A model generated the notes under the pieces. The model had not been told where the DNA came from and ran no database searches. It saw only the letters and a list, made by a program, of their open reading frames with translations. From assembly GCA_949825045.1 (NCBI GenBank), contig OX463820.1, positions 9,436,501-9,500,500 of the forward strand: a stretch of DNA of 64,000 nt, written 5' to 3'. Position numbers and translations under genes: made by a program. Origin of the DNA: Argyresthia goedartella. Taxonomy: Eukaryota; Arthropoda; Insecta; Lepidoptera; Argyresthiidae. Below are positions 32,885 to 43,792 of the stretch, one piece after another (within the stretch, counting starts at the first letter, position 1; every line of letters begins with the position of its first letter).

Positions 32885-34315
32885 TTAGTTTAAATAAAGT
32901 TGTACAGATAACTTTGTAGTTTACTTTCTTTATACTCAGTTAGGGGAAAAAAAATAAAGAAGTTCATGATCGCCAATAATCACGAAAAGAGCTGAGATAG
33001 AGATAACAATTTTATCTTGTCTTCAAGCACCTGCATACTCATCATCAAATGTTACAATGGTAATTCTCATACAAATATGAATATACGTATTCTAAAAGCG
33101 ATCATCCTTTTCAAAATAGCACAAGAAAGCATGCTGTAACAAAATTGTGATTATATATACCATAATACTTATCATTAAATAGCGCTGCTTTTGTACGACT
33201 TGGATAGACACGAGAAGTGAGAATTAGGGCTCACCACACACCGCTAAGAATAGTAATTAGCGAACTATTTATGCTACAAGGTAGAGAAAGATATAACGAT
33301 CTGTGACGTCGCTATTCAATGAAAAAGATGATTTTAGTAACTACTCATAGAAATGGAGATTAGTAAGTAAATATTAAAGAGGTATCAAAATAAATCACAT
33401 AGTTTATTTACTTAAAATAAAAGTTACAGTGCCTCTTTGAAGCAAGCCCCAAACTTCAAACACAATGGAATTGTGTCGCAAAATGCATGAATGTCAACAA
33501 AACAGTTTTAATTTCGTTATAATCACAGCGTGGAAAAGCGAATTTGTGAAGCTTTCAGAGCTCAGAAAAGCCCTGAAATAACAAATATAATTTGTTCGTG
33601 CGCCTGGGCGGATGGGTGGAGCGGGGCGGTGCGGGGCGGGCGGGTGCGTTTCGGTACCGGAAGTGGAGCCGATCGCCACATCCTGTATGCAGGCTTCGCT
33701 CTACGTGGGAGTAGCGGAGCTGCAGTGTTATCTGAGTAGGATAATTTTTCGTAAGGTTAAAAGAAGAGTAACTTTTCCGGATGACAATGGTTCTAGTAAT
33801 GTTGTTATCTATTATGAAGTTACGTTTTCATCTTGTTTATGGCATTTCAGGTTCCGTTGCTAAAGTAAACCTAAAGATTTTGAAAATCTACTACCCTGCG
33901 AAAGTAGGCATTAGTTGACATGGATACAGAGAAAAGGGGTTGTAACTGCTCTTTAAACAAGTCATATCACTGTAAGGAAACCTACTGTAGCCTTTCTATA
34001 CAGTTTGGTACCACCGGTGCCTGGTGCGACCAAGCCCCCTTTTATATCGGCTTTAATTGATTCGCCAGATAAACCGGGAATGCTGCCGGTAGATTTTGTC
34101 GCGCGTGACTTGTGGCTTCTGACTGCGAATTTGTGTAGTTTACCTTACGATTCGCGAGCCAATTCTGGTGTAGTGCCTTTGATATTCTGTTTCATGTCCG
34201 ACCTTCCCAACAATTATCTACTGTATCTACTGTATGTGTGTGGTATGTGTTATCGTTTTCTTATTTATGAAAAAAAAGATAATTCTTTACCATTCTACTA
34301 TAATGTATTTAAATA
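32885..34315. other. Unassigned sequence with a G-rich patch
   Basis: Frames of 61-103 codons occur; the one at 34005-34316 begins with a proline-rich stretch but matches nothing that I know. A strongly G-rich segment at 33606-33644 is listed separately. Confidence 0.4.
33606..33644 (+). other. G-quadruplex-type motif
   Basis: Six runs of three or four G lie within 39 bases. The last four (33623-33644) have loops of 6, 1 and 1 bases, which fits the usual G3+N1-7 rule. Folding and any regulatory role are inferred. Confidence 0.6.
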
Positions 34316-35026
34316 AAACCAGTCAAGTGCGAGTAGGACATCGGACCGCACATGAAGGGTTCCATACCATTGTACACGGGAAAACGTAAAACGACATTCT
34401 TTTGTACGAGTACATATACCTATTTAATTTTTAATGATAGCATATTAAATACTGGGTAGGATTACATTCAAGGCCGTACATCGAAACATTGAAAAATAGT
34501 TTTGTGTATGTAGTATGTATGTATTAAACGATGTACTCAGGTTAACGAAACTCTGTGCTCATTGAAACCGGAAGTGGATATAAATTGAGTTATTTATTTA
34601 CAGAAATAAAATCAAAAATGAAAAAAATTAATATTACTTATTATAATTCGAATGAGCAATTATTAATCATATAATGACAAATAACTAAGCACAAAACTCA
34701 ATACCTGCAATTAAAAATCTTTTCCGATAAGATAGGTAGAGTCAATTTTTCACCGATAAACAAATAAAACAAAATACCTAAGAAAATGGTCATACCAATA
34801 ATTTCTTCTGTGGGTACTTCTTGTAGTTCTTGAAAATCGGTAAGTTTCATTATTTGTTGCTGTTGCGGCAACAGAAGTGCACATTCTGTGAAAATTTCAG
34901 CTCTCTACCTATTTCGGTTGATCCGATAGAGCCCGGTGTCGGACGGACGGACGGACAGACGGACAGCGGAGGCTTAGTAATATGGTCCCGTTTGGCACCC
35001 TTCGGGTACGGAACCCTAAAAAGAGC
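34316..35026 (-). mobile_element. 'GGGTTCCGTACC' family, long subfamily (minus)
   Basis: Starting 'aaccagtcaagtgcgagtag' and ending 'gcacccttcgggtacggaac', it is the inverted counterpart of the 9.35-kb copy. The shared interior includes 'ggccgtacatcgaaacattg' and 'aataatttcttctgtgggta'. A GGAC tetranucleotide run lies at 34944-34968. No coding capacity. Confidence 0.75.
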
Positions 35027-35453
35027 CAACGTCGATCGCGAAACTATACAAAAGTATTCATGTATTCAAATTAATTTAAACCAAGTTATTTCATTCTCAT
35101 CAAAATGCATTATATAAAATCCTGTGCAATACATTTTAAAACAATCAAACCACTTCACATTAATCACAAAGGCACAATTCTTTTCCGGGGGAATGTTCGG
35201 AAAAGCACTAGGCTTACCTACAATGTTTATATTTCCCCTCTACAACGATCTACGTAATGAGTGAGCATAAAATAATAGGACAATAATTTATGGTTTTACC
35301 ACGACGGACTCCACCATGGTTGTTTTATGGACTAATTAAAATACATTCCTATTATTGAAACCTGTGATAAGATTGTTTACAGGGTTTTTAAAAAGTATTC
35401 CTTTTTTTTTAATGTATGTCGTGGTCTTATTTTTGTTATTTTCACGGTCTCGT
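35027..35453. other. Unassigned AT-rich sequence
   Basis: No repeat or frame of note. Confidence 0.45.
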
Positions 35454-35880
35454 ACTATAATAGTAGTTTATGTGACTGCTGCATAATGCCTAATTATGTA
35501 CAGTTACATACACTAGTTTATCTACACACATATCATAAGCTCTCTTTGACGTGTTCAAGAACCGCATGTTTGACCGGCATTGTGGTTCTGCAATTGTTTA
35601 GCTTGTTCTTTAGTACCAACTTCACGCAGACGGGCGTCGGCGTTCGAAATTTGAAGGTCAGTACCAACTTCACAGACAAACTAGGAACGGCACGCGGGTG
35701 GGCGTCGGCGTTCGAAATTTGAATGTCATTATATGTAGAAAAACTACACATAATGACCATTATGTGTAGTTTTCCAGATACGAAACGAGTTTTTACCAAG
35801 TAGTTTAACATAATGCTGATCGTAACGTGCGGTTTTTGAACGCAGTGCAGAGGGTTTATGATACGTGTGTAGATAAAAGG
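35454..35880 (+). mobile_element. Family D, plus copy with internal duplication
   Basis: It has the family start ('tagtagtttatgtgactgct') and end ('gggtttatgatacgtgtgta'). The 'gtaccaacttcac...cgtcggcgttcgaaatttga' block occurs twice (about 35612-35657 and 35660-35725). The conserved palindrome is at 35738-35771 with 16-base arms ('aaaactacacataatg' mirrored). Confidence 0.75.
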
Positions 35881-35883
35881 TAT

Positions 35884-36118
35884 AAAGGAACCGAATTGGG
35901 ATCACTTCGTTGTCCGTCTGTGCGCCTGGCAAGACCCTTTTATTCAGGAACGTGTGGAGTCAATTATTCGCAGAAGAATCATTGAAATTTGGCACGAAGC
36001 AAGGTCTTATAAGTGAACGAAAAATCTGAAAACCATAAACTGGTAGTTCCTACACAAAAAAATACGGGTTGTGTGGAACCCTCGGTGTGCAAGTCCAACT
36101 CGCACTCGGCCAGTTTAA
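35884..36118 (+). mobile_element. Diverged 'GGGTTCCGTACC'-like fragment
   Basis: 'ttgtccgtctgtgcgcctgg', 'tcaggaacgtgtggag' and the end 'gtggaaccctcggtgtgcaa' with 'actcgcactcggccagttt' resemble the ends of this family; the interior is different. It directly follows the Family D copy. Confidence 0.5.
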
Positions 36119-36454
36119 AAAAAAAATACCTTAAAATGTTCTTATGGTTTTTTTTCTATTTTTTTGGATGAAAGTTGTTTAGAACTGACTGGAAATAGTA
36201 CCCCTTTTAATTAATGACGTAACAGTGACTAAAGTAATATCGTCCCGTAAATATAAATATCGCGAATTTCACGAAATCAATTTACGGATATGAAAGGCGA
36301 ATAAATTAAAATTTGAATAGGCGCGCGGTAATACGACAATAAAACGCAGCTGAGACGCGCCCCGATCGCGTGGCGATCGTGATAAACGAGCACCATGAGA
36401 CTGCATTCTTGGCTTTACCAAAGAACAGCTGGTGGCTGATTTGGAGGTTGGTCT
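36119..36454. other. Unassigned sequence
   Basis: No repeat or coding feature was recognised. Confidence 0.4.
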
Positions 36455-37030
36455 GGAGCTCTATTTTTGAATCGCTCGCATGAATTTTATGTCACGCGTA
36501 GTAAAGACTACTGATTTTCCTTCGACTTCCGAAATTTCGTATTTTTCAGTCATTCGCCTCCAACGAGTGGTCAGCACCACTCGTTGCGCAAGTCGAATAG
36601 GAGAATAAACGTCAAATACGTCAAAGCTAATGTCAACAGTGTCAACACAATTTGAATTATCAGAGGTTGCTGTTTTGGCGCGTTTTTTCAAATTGGAATC
36701 CAAAACGTCAAATATGTATCATTTGCGACAGATTGAACAGCATTTTTTCCATATTATTGCTAGGGTTTAGTAGGCAGCTTAACTGAACAGAAAAGTGTCA
36801 TAGCCTATAATAAGAGAGCATTTAACGTTCCGTTTCCTATGCGATATTTACCGGTTTTTACTTTTTCTGCGTGCAACGGATAAAAATCAACATTTCCAAA
36901 TTTATTGGCAACACCGATGACGAACGATTAAAAAATGCAGAAAATCAACTTCATGCGACTTGTAAGTCGAACTTGACATATGTCTCATGCGATATATTAT
37001 GTCACGCGAGTGATTCAAAAATAGAGCTCC
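36455..37030. mobile_element. TIR element, 576 bp, terminal GGAGCTCTATTTTTGAATC
   Basis: The left end 'ggagctctatttttgaatcg' is mirrored by the right end 'gtgattcaaaaatagagctcc'; pairing continues for about 30 bases with one or two changes. An 80-codon minus-strand frame (36461-36703, 'MDSNLKKRAKTATSDNSNCV') starts inside and ends within the left TIR. I do not recognise the protein. It may be a remnant of an internal gene of the parent element or chance. A small hairpin, 'cgagtggt' against 'accactcg', lies at about 36563-36582. Superfamily unknown. Confidence 0.7.
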
Positions 37031-37756
37031 TGGAGTTTCACTAGAAAACGTGACGTGGGATTGATTGGCTTACGACGACGGTGTTACCGCGCAAGGCTAC
37101 GAAATCAGGAGTTAAGAGCAACGGCCAACCTATGGCCCAAGAGGCGTTGAACAACTTTTACTACGAAACTGACTCGACTTCACCTTATTTTATACCCTTT
37201 ATGGCAAAGTTCCTTTGCCACCCCGCATAGGAAAAGGTGTGACGATATTATGTTTGTATTTACTGGAGTAACCAGATGCGATGAATCGATCTTAATTTTA
37301 ACAACAGGCGAGTCGCCCAGAATCTTTCAAAGTATGCATTATCACTTCTTACATCTCCCATAGTCTTTGTCCTGGCCCCATCGCGAAGGCGTTCGCAGCT
37401 AAAAACGCCGCCCCATCATGCGAGCGAGCACAGCCTTCTCGGGAGGAATGCGCCGGCAATTAAAATTATGTGGGTGAATTTATTGCGAGAACACTCCACT
37501 AGCTTATTGGTGACTTGCAGAACTAAGGAACTAAAGTGTGCATTGTACAATCTTGCGAAGTTACCATGATGTTACTTTGCTAGAGAAAGCAGTTAAGTAG
37601 AGGTTGATTTCTGTATTGTTTCATGTCTTCCTATGAATTGAATGAAAACATCCAGGAAAACATCGTGAGATAACCTTCTTAACTGCAGCGACGAACAAAG
37701 CTAATATGGCCACAACTGCGCTACTGGCACCCCGTTTAGGAAAAGTCAAGTATTTA
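37031..37756. other. Unassigned sequence
   Basis: Apart from the repeat fragment at 37190-37250, nothing was recognised. Confidence 0.4.
37190..37250 (-). repeat. Dispersed repeat fragment (inverted)
   Basis: The reverse complement reads 'cgtcacaccttttcctatgc' and 'ggggtggcaaaggaac', matching the first half of the 298-425 repeat. Confidence 0.45.
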
Positions 37757-38172
37757 AAAAAAAATGGTCAAGTGCGAGTCTAACTAGCGCACGAAGGGTT
37801 CCGTACCACCGTACATGGGTAGGGATGGTGTGGAGTGAATAGTTTGGATTTTACATAGCAAAATGTTGTTTGCAAAGTTATTGGTGCGGCTACTTTCACA
37901 CTCCATGTACGTAACCAGGTGCATTCATATGTTTGTTTGTGGTATTGAAAGAATTGTTGTTTGGGAGCCCCTTAAATATAAATTTTATTCTGTTTTTTAG
38001 TATTTTTTATCATAGAGGCAACAGAAATACATCATATGTGGAAATTTCTTCTGTCTAACTATCACGGTTCATGACATACAGCCTGGTGACAGACGGACGG
38101 ATGGACGGACGGACGGATAGCGGAGGCTTAGTAATTGGGTCCCGTTTGGCACCCTTCGGGTACGGAACGCAA
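37757..38172 (-). mobile_element. 'GGGTTCCGTACC' family, short subfamily (minus)
   Basis: Inverted copy of the 32.47-32.88 kb element: 'gtcaagtgcgagtctaacta', 'cgaagggttccgtaccaccg', 'catgacatacagcctggtga', and the end 'ggcacccttcgggtacggaa'. A GGAC/GGAT run lies at 38092-38120. Confidence 0.78.
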
Positions 38173-39259
38173 GAAATTGCTCCTATATAATTTGACTGAT
38201 CACTTCTCTAGTATTATTTGGTCTAGTGCATATTTCGCTTGCGGGGAAAAAGAAAGCAGTAAAGTAGATGTTTCTTTTTTTAATATTTTGTTTATTTAGG
38301 TATTGTCGTAAATTCACAAATTTGTCAAAAGTTTGACTTCTAAATTCAGAGTCACGATACAGGACGTGAACGTTACATTTCTACAACTAAGTACCTAAGA
38401 TCAGGAACTATGAAAACTTTGCTCTTTGCATTCATCGCATTACATGTTTTTGATACTGAGCCAAAAACCGTCATCTCTAAAAACATGAGGTGGTGTCGAG
38501 GGGATCACGAGGCATAAAAAATACACGGCAATGACAGAATAGAAATAATTACCCCGTATCCCGGGCAAAGCAGCCTTCCTCCGCTAACTGCAACAACAGA
38601 TCTCTACCTGTCCCTTTTTACGCTCATCAAACCATACAGCCCAGAGCGAGGCAGCCTACCGTTTCCTAAATAAAATATAACGGCTAAGAACACGAGCCAT
38701 ATTGCCTCTGTGCAAAAGTTTTAAAAAGTTTTCTTTGCGGACCCATTACAAGTACAGGCTGTATTTGTGTGAGTGCGTTCGATACACGCCGTCGACGGAT
38801 GCTTTGATGACGTTGACGCGCCAACGGATGAATAATAAATGCCGTGTAACACGATCCTGGCCAAGAAAACTGATGTGGAACAAAGGCTCTCAGAAACATG
38901 ACGATATTTCAACTTAAGATAATCTACGACGGATATTTATCAGACAAAAACTCTTTCCGTTTCTTCAGGTCCTGTAAAGACAAACTTTCTGGATATGAGA
39001 ATCACATGGATATCCCGAATCCAATCAATTGTCCCGGTGTGACATGTGACCCGTCGCATCTGTGTGTGTGACCTGCCCAACGCACACAGGCCCACAGGCG
39101 CGTACACAAGGAAAGTAGGATTATTTCCATGAAAAAGTTCTGAAAATCGATGGCTTCAGCTCCTACGCTCGAAAACTTTTGCGCCATATAACCATAAATA
39201 CGGAGTGGGCGAGCGCGTCGTGTTTTGCTCGATTCTACGCCAGTAGACATCCTGCAGGC
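38173..39259. other. Unassigned sequence
   Basis: Overlapping frames of 63-71 codons on both strands (38684-38917) and an 82-codon minus frame (39002-39250) lack recognisable motifs. Confidence 0.4.
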
Positions 39260-39575
39260 GGGGATTTTCTTGTAATATTTTTGTTAACTCGACAACGGGT
39301 TTTTGGAAATTGCCTTAAAATGCCTTTTGTTTCATAAATTAACGTAAGATTTTTATTTATTTATGTGATGGTTCATTGAATGATAAACAGTACACTATTG
39401 ATGCCTTTATTTACGCCAAATTTAATATTTTGTTAATTTATGAAATATAATTACTGGGATATGTCCAATTCTGCAAGCAAACATAATACTTCGAGTACCA
39501 TAAATTACGCTATTTATCACATACATTGCCAAAAACCCGTTGTCGAGTTAACAAAAATATTACAAGTAAATCCCC
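39260..39575. mobile_element. MITE with ~47-bp terminal inverted repeats
   Basis: The left end 'ggggattttcttgtaatatt' continuing 'tttgttaactcgacaacggg' is mirrored at the right ('cccgttgtcgagttaacaaa', 'aatattacaagtaaatcccc') with a single mismatch by eye over about 47 bases. Such high TIR identity suggests a recent copy. The interior is AT-rich without a frame. No certain target-site duplication. Confidence 0.85.
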
Positions 39576-39654
39576 ACTGGTAGATGTCTGCTAGTGTAGT
39601 GTGACTGTAAATTAAAGTTTGAAGTGATAAAAATAATTAATTTAGGTTATTGTA

Positions 39655-39792
39655 TTACTAAGTGAGCGACTAACTGCGGGTGACGAGAAATAAACAGAAC
39701 AGCAACTTACAAACATTAATTTGAGTTACTTAAAATACAAAATGAGAAGCTTTTCTTTGCATACGCTCCGCTCTTGTCCGGGGTTGCAACCT

Positions 39793-39823
<31 letters not shown>

Positions 39824-40040
39824 CCTAACCTATAACCCAATTGAAATTTAGCCACAATAACCTACTTTAGCCAATTTTATTATTTATTTGAATACGCTCC
39901 GGGATTGCTTCTTCTAAGTTCTAACCTAACCTATAATCCAATTTAAATTTAGCCACAATTACCTACTCTAGCCAATATTGGCTTTCTGTGTTCCATTATT
40001 GAAGTTGCCCTCTCTGTATTTCTAGTCGCTCACTTAGTAA
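39655..40040. mobile_element. TIR element with internal duplication and (CAA)n
   Basis: The 18-base ends 'ttactaagtgagcgacta' and 'tagtcgctcacttagtaa' are perfect inverted repeats. Inside, two related segments start with 'tacgctccg' (39762 and 39893) and share 'aacctaacctata' and 'tttagccacaa'. A (CAA)n microsatellite occupies about 39795-39825 in the first. There is no frame. Probably non-autonomous. Confidence 0.65.
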
Positions 40041-41376
40041 TTTGGTCGCACGGTTAGAATTTTAATATCTGAAATGCCCACTTTTTGAAAGCTCGTTCTG
40101 AATTTTATTATTATCAGAAAAAAATGCTCAAATTAGTGTTATTTTCGCTCATTTCAAGTATTTTGGCTGTTGATGGCCATTCGCTCAGTGATCATTCGCT
40201 TAATTCGTTTTTTATTCGATCGTTTTATAATTCCCCTTACATATTCTTGACTCGTTTAGGTAAATATAGAGCTTACCACAATATGTTAAAAAAATTGACC
40301 ATATTGTAGCCATATAACATTAAAATAACATTGTTCAGCAAATACTTCCCCTGTTTCCCAAATAAGACTTCGTTTGAAGAAATACCGTATAGTCCGGATT
40401 AACCCGTTAGCTCCACCATAATGACACATGGCGTGCCGTCTTGCCGCGCCCGCCATCTTGAAAATATCGCTTTTATATTATTGTTTATGAATAATGACTG
40501 CACGACCCTCACAATTTAATTGTGGTATATCCTCGAGAATAGCTTATTAAGCGGCTGGTTAATATTTCCTTATTGGGATGTAATTAATTTTGTTAAGGCA
40601 GGTGCTCTGAAGGTGAGGTCGCTCCGAGCGGCCATTATCTCCCGCATTATTTCGTCCTGGCCAATTTGTTTGAAGCCTTTGACGGTTTGGATGGAGATTC
40701 AGTTAATTAAGTCGCCTCAGATCAGATGAGTGGCGAATCATTTTGACTTCGCTCAACATTTGTTAGTCTAAAGAAGTCTCTGGTAATTTTGTATTTTGCG
40801 AAATAACATTATATGATTTCGCTTTAGAAACAGGCGCATTTGTGCAGTCGCGTCTAGCGAACAGCTGATCGGGCTAATCGAGAGTGTTCCACAATAACTA
40901 AGTAAGTGAGGGGCGGAACGCACGAACTCCAGAGAAGTTGCCGAAGGTCAAATTAGCCGGTGCCATGACCCTCGCTGCAACCCTCGGACCGGAGCCTCGG
41001 CCGGCAGTCCAAGTAGTTTGCGAACAACTGCCATAACTCGAAGCACCTCCACAACTCCGAAACTAGGTGACGGTCTAACGGCCGTTGACTCAGAAAAAGT
41101 TCCCTTTAAATATCAACAAGTTCAGTTTAGCAACTCAAATTTAGTTTGGTAGCAACAACAACTGGCAACAATTCTCGCGGGAAGTTGCGCGCGAGTCGTT
41201 TTCAAGTTCAGCGCTCACTGTCTGTGGTTTTGTTTGATGACGCCATGCGTTCTAGGTGACGTCACGTCGGGTGAAGGCGTCTTTGGGGTAATACTTCATG
41301 AAATACATAGTCCAACCAGCTACCGCTGAATTACTTAGTCGACTTTTACGACGGGCATGACACACCCATAGGAGAG
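40041..41376. other. Unassigned sequence
   Basis: Frames of 69-74 codons lack motifs. The 40.85-41.30 kb part is richer in G+C. No repeat was identified. Confidence 0.4.
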
Positions 41377-41444
41377 TTTCCAATATATTTCATAAATAAC
41401 TTAAATTACATCAAATTTAAGTTATTTATGAAATATATTGGAAA
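41377..41444. repeat. Perfect 31-bp-arm hairpin
   Basis: 'tttccaatatatttcataaa' plus 'taacttaaatt' is mirrored without mismatch after the 6-base spacer 'acatca'. It is a very recent or actively corrected inverted repeat. No flanking duplication or related copy was seen in this window. Confidence 0.93.
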
Positions 41445-42910
41445 TGGTATATCAGTACTATTTAAGTTTCGGCCCCCGATCACTGAGTTCAATACATATA
41501 ACTATGTCAAAAGTTTGAAGTTAGCATTGAAAAAAAAAACATACCTAACCTACAAACTTCGTCATTACGTCATTGGCATTGCTACACCGTAGTCGCACTA
41601 CGCCGTAGCAGCGCTACGAGGTAGGTGGTGCCAAGATCTAGCTTGCTACGGGGAGCGGGGCAGCCAGCGCAGCATATCGATCGACCTCCTCTGTCCTGGC
41701 CTGGGAGTGACCTAGCTTTACCTACTGTGTCTATCAAGGCTCCATCCTTCGCTTAGTGTTCGCTACATTAAAAAAATCGAGGCTTTGCAAATAAGGAGAG
41801 GGATTAATTTAAGCTTCAGTGATCAAAATTTCTGGATCTAACCATAGCGCGCTGTCCCAAAACGGAGAGAGCAACAAAAAGCATCATCACACACGCAAAC
41901 TGCGCAGTTTATGCTGTCGCCAGCGCGGGTCCTGCATCCGACAACACGTCCTGAGTAGGACTGTCGCGTCAGGCGCTGCGGCAACACAACGCGCATGCGC
42001 CCCCCACACCCTTCCCCTACCCGCAACACGGAAAACTTTTCCCCGACATAGGTATACGTACCGCCGTTCGCCCGTCGGCAACACTTTTTGCCCCCCCTCG
42101 GGTGGCGGGCGGAGGGGGCAAAACTTTTGCCAGCCCGCACTCCGTATACAGAGCTCTTCCACTTTTTCCTGTATATTGAAATGGAGGTGCGGAGAAAAGT
42201 GTAGAATTTAGACGCTGTCGTACAAATTTTAATGAGAACTGAAAAGGTGAACGGTATTTCGCGTTACATGCTCTTTTCTAAATAATATGGCAAAACATTC
42301 AGGGACAGTGTAATTATTTCAATCTGCTGACAAGTTCGAGAGCACTTCAAGGCAAAGCCAACAGGGAAAGTTATCAACGATAATAAAAGACATGATACGA
42401 AACTTGAGCCCTGTACAAAATTCTGCGAATCGTCATTCACGTTTGTCCCAAAGGAAGCCGACTTCATATGCTCCTGATATTGACTTCTGGCAAGTTTTCA
42501 AAGGGATCAAATCGAATTCAATTAGGCTGAATGCGGAAGACGGGGACGGTCGCCACTGGGTGTATATAGTCCGGCTCTTGAATATTGAGAGTGCAATATG
42601 TATGACCGGCGGTCAGCGGCGGCGGACAACGCCTAGTTGGAGGATGATCACAATTAGGGCAACCGCCACTTCATCACGACGCCACTATTCGATAACAAGA
42701 GGCCGCAGTGAATGATTAATAGCACGGATCGCGGCGTGCTTGTGCTCGCAGGGCCGAGTGACGACGGTGCAGCCCGACGGGGGTATTAAAACTAACTTAC
42801 GAATACAATATGCCACATAATTTATTGTCAAAGCTGAAGGGTCCCGCGCGCTGAACGATTTTTGAGTAACTTCAAATTTGTGAGTTACTGTAATATGATA
42901 TAGAGATAGG
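41445..42910. other. Unassigned sequence with GC-rich block 41.9-42.15 kb
   Basis: Four overlapping frames of 91-130 codons on both strands arise from the GC-rich block and show no domain. A hairpin with arms 'ttttgcccccc' and 'ggggggcaaaa'-like lies at 42086-42124. A 107-codon plus frame (42392-42715) is also unrecognised. This could be single-copy host DNA. Confidence 0.35.
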
Positions 42911-43038
42911 TATACCTCGCGCCACGAATTAAGAGCGCTGGGCGACGTTGGCGGGAGTTACTGCGAATATGTACAGGTTTTGAAAAGTGACTACTGCGCA
43001 TTCAAGGCCACCGCTCATAACTCGTGGCGCGAGGTATA
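42911..43038. mobile_element. Small MITE, ~124 bp, TA-flanked
   Basis: 'tatacctcgcgccacgaatt' is mirrored by 'aactcgtggcgcgaggtata'. With TA as target-site duplication the element is 42913-43036 with TIR TACCTCGCGCCACGA. This is the size and TA flank of a Tc1/mariner-type MITE. Confidence 0.75.
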
Positions 43039-43082
43039 ATTGCTGTCCATTAAGCGCCCGTTGTTCTGTACGCTACGTTATT

Positions 43083-43192
43083 AACTTCTCTTGAGAAGTT
43101 ATTATAATAGGTCTGAAAATTGAAATAGGTAATTTTGTGTTTTCTTTACGTTTTAAGACCTGGAGAATCATTTGCAATCATTTTTAGAGTGA

Positions 43193-43230
<38 letters not shown>

Positions 43231-43750
43231 TACGTATGTACGTGATCAAAATTATGGAATTCGTTTTCTCAATAACTACTGGACCGAATCGCTTTGATGA
43301 CCATATCAATCGATACGCCACGTCATGACTTAGATCTGAAAGGAGTCTAGAAAAAATCGGTCCAGCGGTTCGTTTTTTATTTGTAAAAAACTGACTTTTT
43401 TGAACACGCAACGTTAATTTTGTATGTAATTCCAAGTATTGAGGGGTAGATGTGGGTTTTTGAGGGTGCTGGTTTCGAATCTTTCATCAGTTTTTTAAAA
43501 TTCAAAATGGCGGACCCACTATGACGTCATCTTTTTCGTGAAAATTCTTTAAATTCGATAAAATTTATTAATTATTGTGTAATGTATTGTGTATTGTGTA
43601 GTACGTGAAGCGTTCATCGCATTAAGGACAGGTAGGGATCGGAGAGGTGGGATAGGTAGGAACGTCGCTAGATATTCCAGTAATAATTCTCAAATGATTT
43701 TCTAGGTATCGAAACATTAAAAAAAAGAATTCTTCTCAAGAGAAGTTGCT
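43083..43750. mobile_element. Possible element bounded by self-palindromic ends
   Basis: The left end 'aacttctcttgagaagtt' and the right end 'cttctcaagagaagttg' are inverted relative to each other, and each is itself nearly palindromic around TT or AA. The interior has a (GT)n run, 'aaaatcggtccagcggttcg' and 'atggcggacccactatgacg', without a frame. The boundaries are suggested by the ends only. Confidence 0.45.
43193..43228 (+). repeat. (GT)n microsatellite
   Basis: About 17 TG dinucleotides with one interruption, followed by 'acgtacgtatgtacgtg'. Confidence 0.9.
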
Positions 43751-43792
43751 TGTACGGTACTTGCTGCCGAACCGATTTTTTAATATTTTTAA

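Noticed and set aside
34005..34316. 103-codon frame beginning MVPPVPGATKPP
   Set aside because: The proline-rich start looked like a peptide, but nothing around it supports a gene and no family is recognised.
41819..42211. 130-codon plus frame with two overlapping minus frames
   Set aside because: Simultaneous long frames on both strands are what a GC-rich block produces by lack of stops; no domain is visible in any of them.
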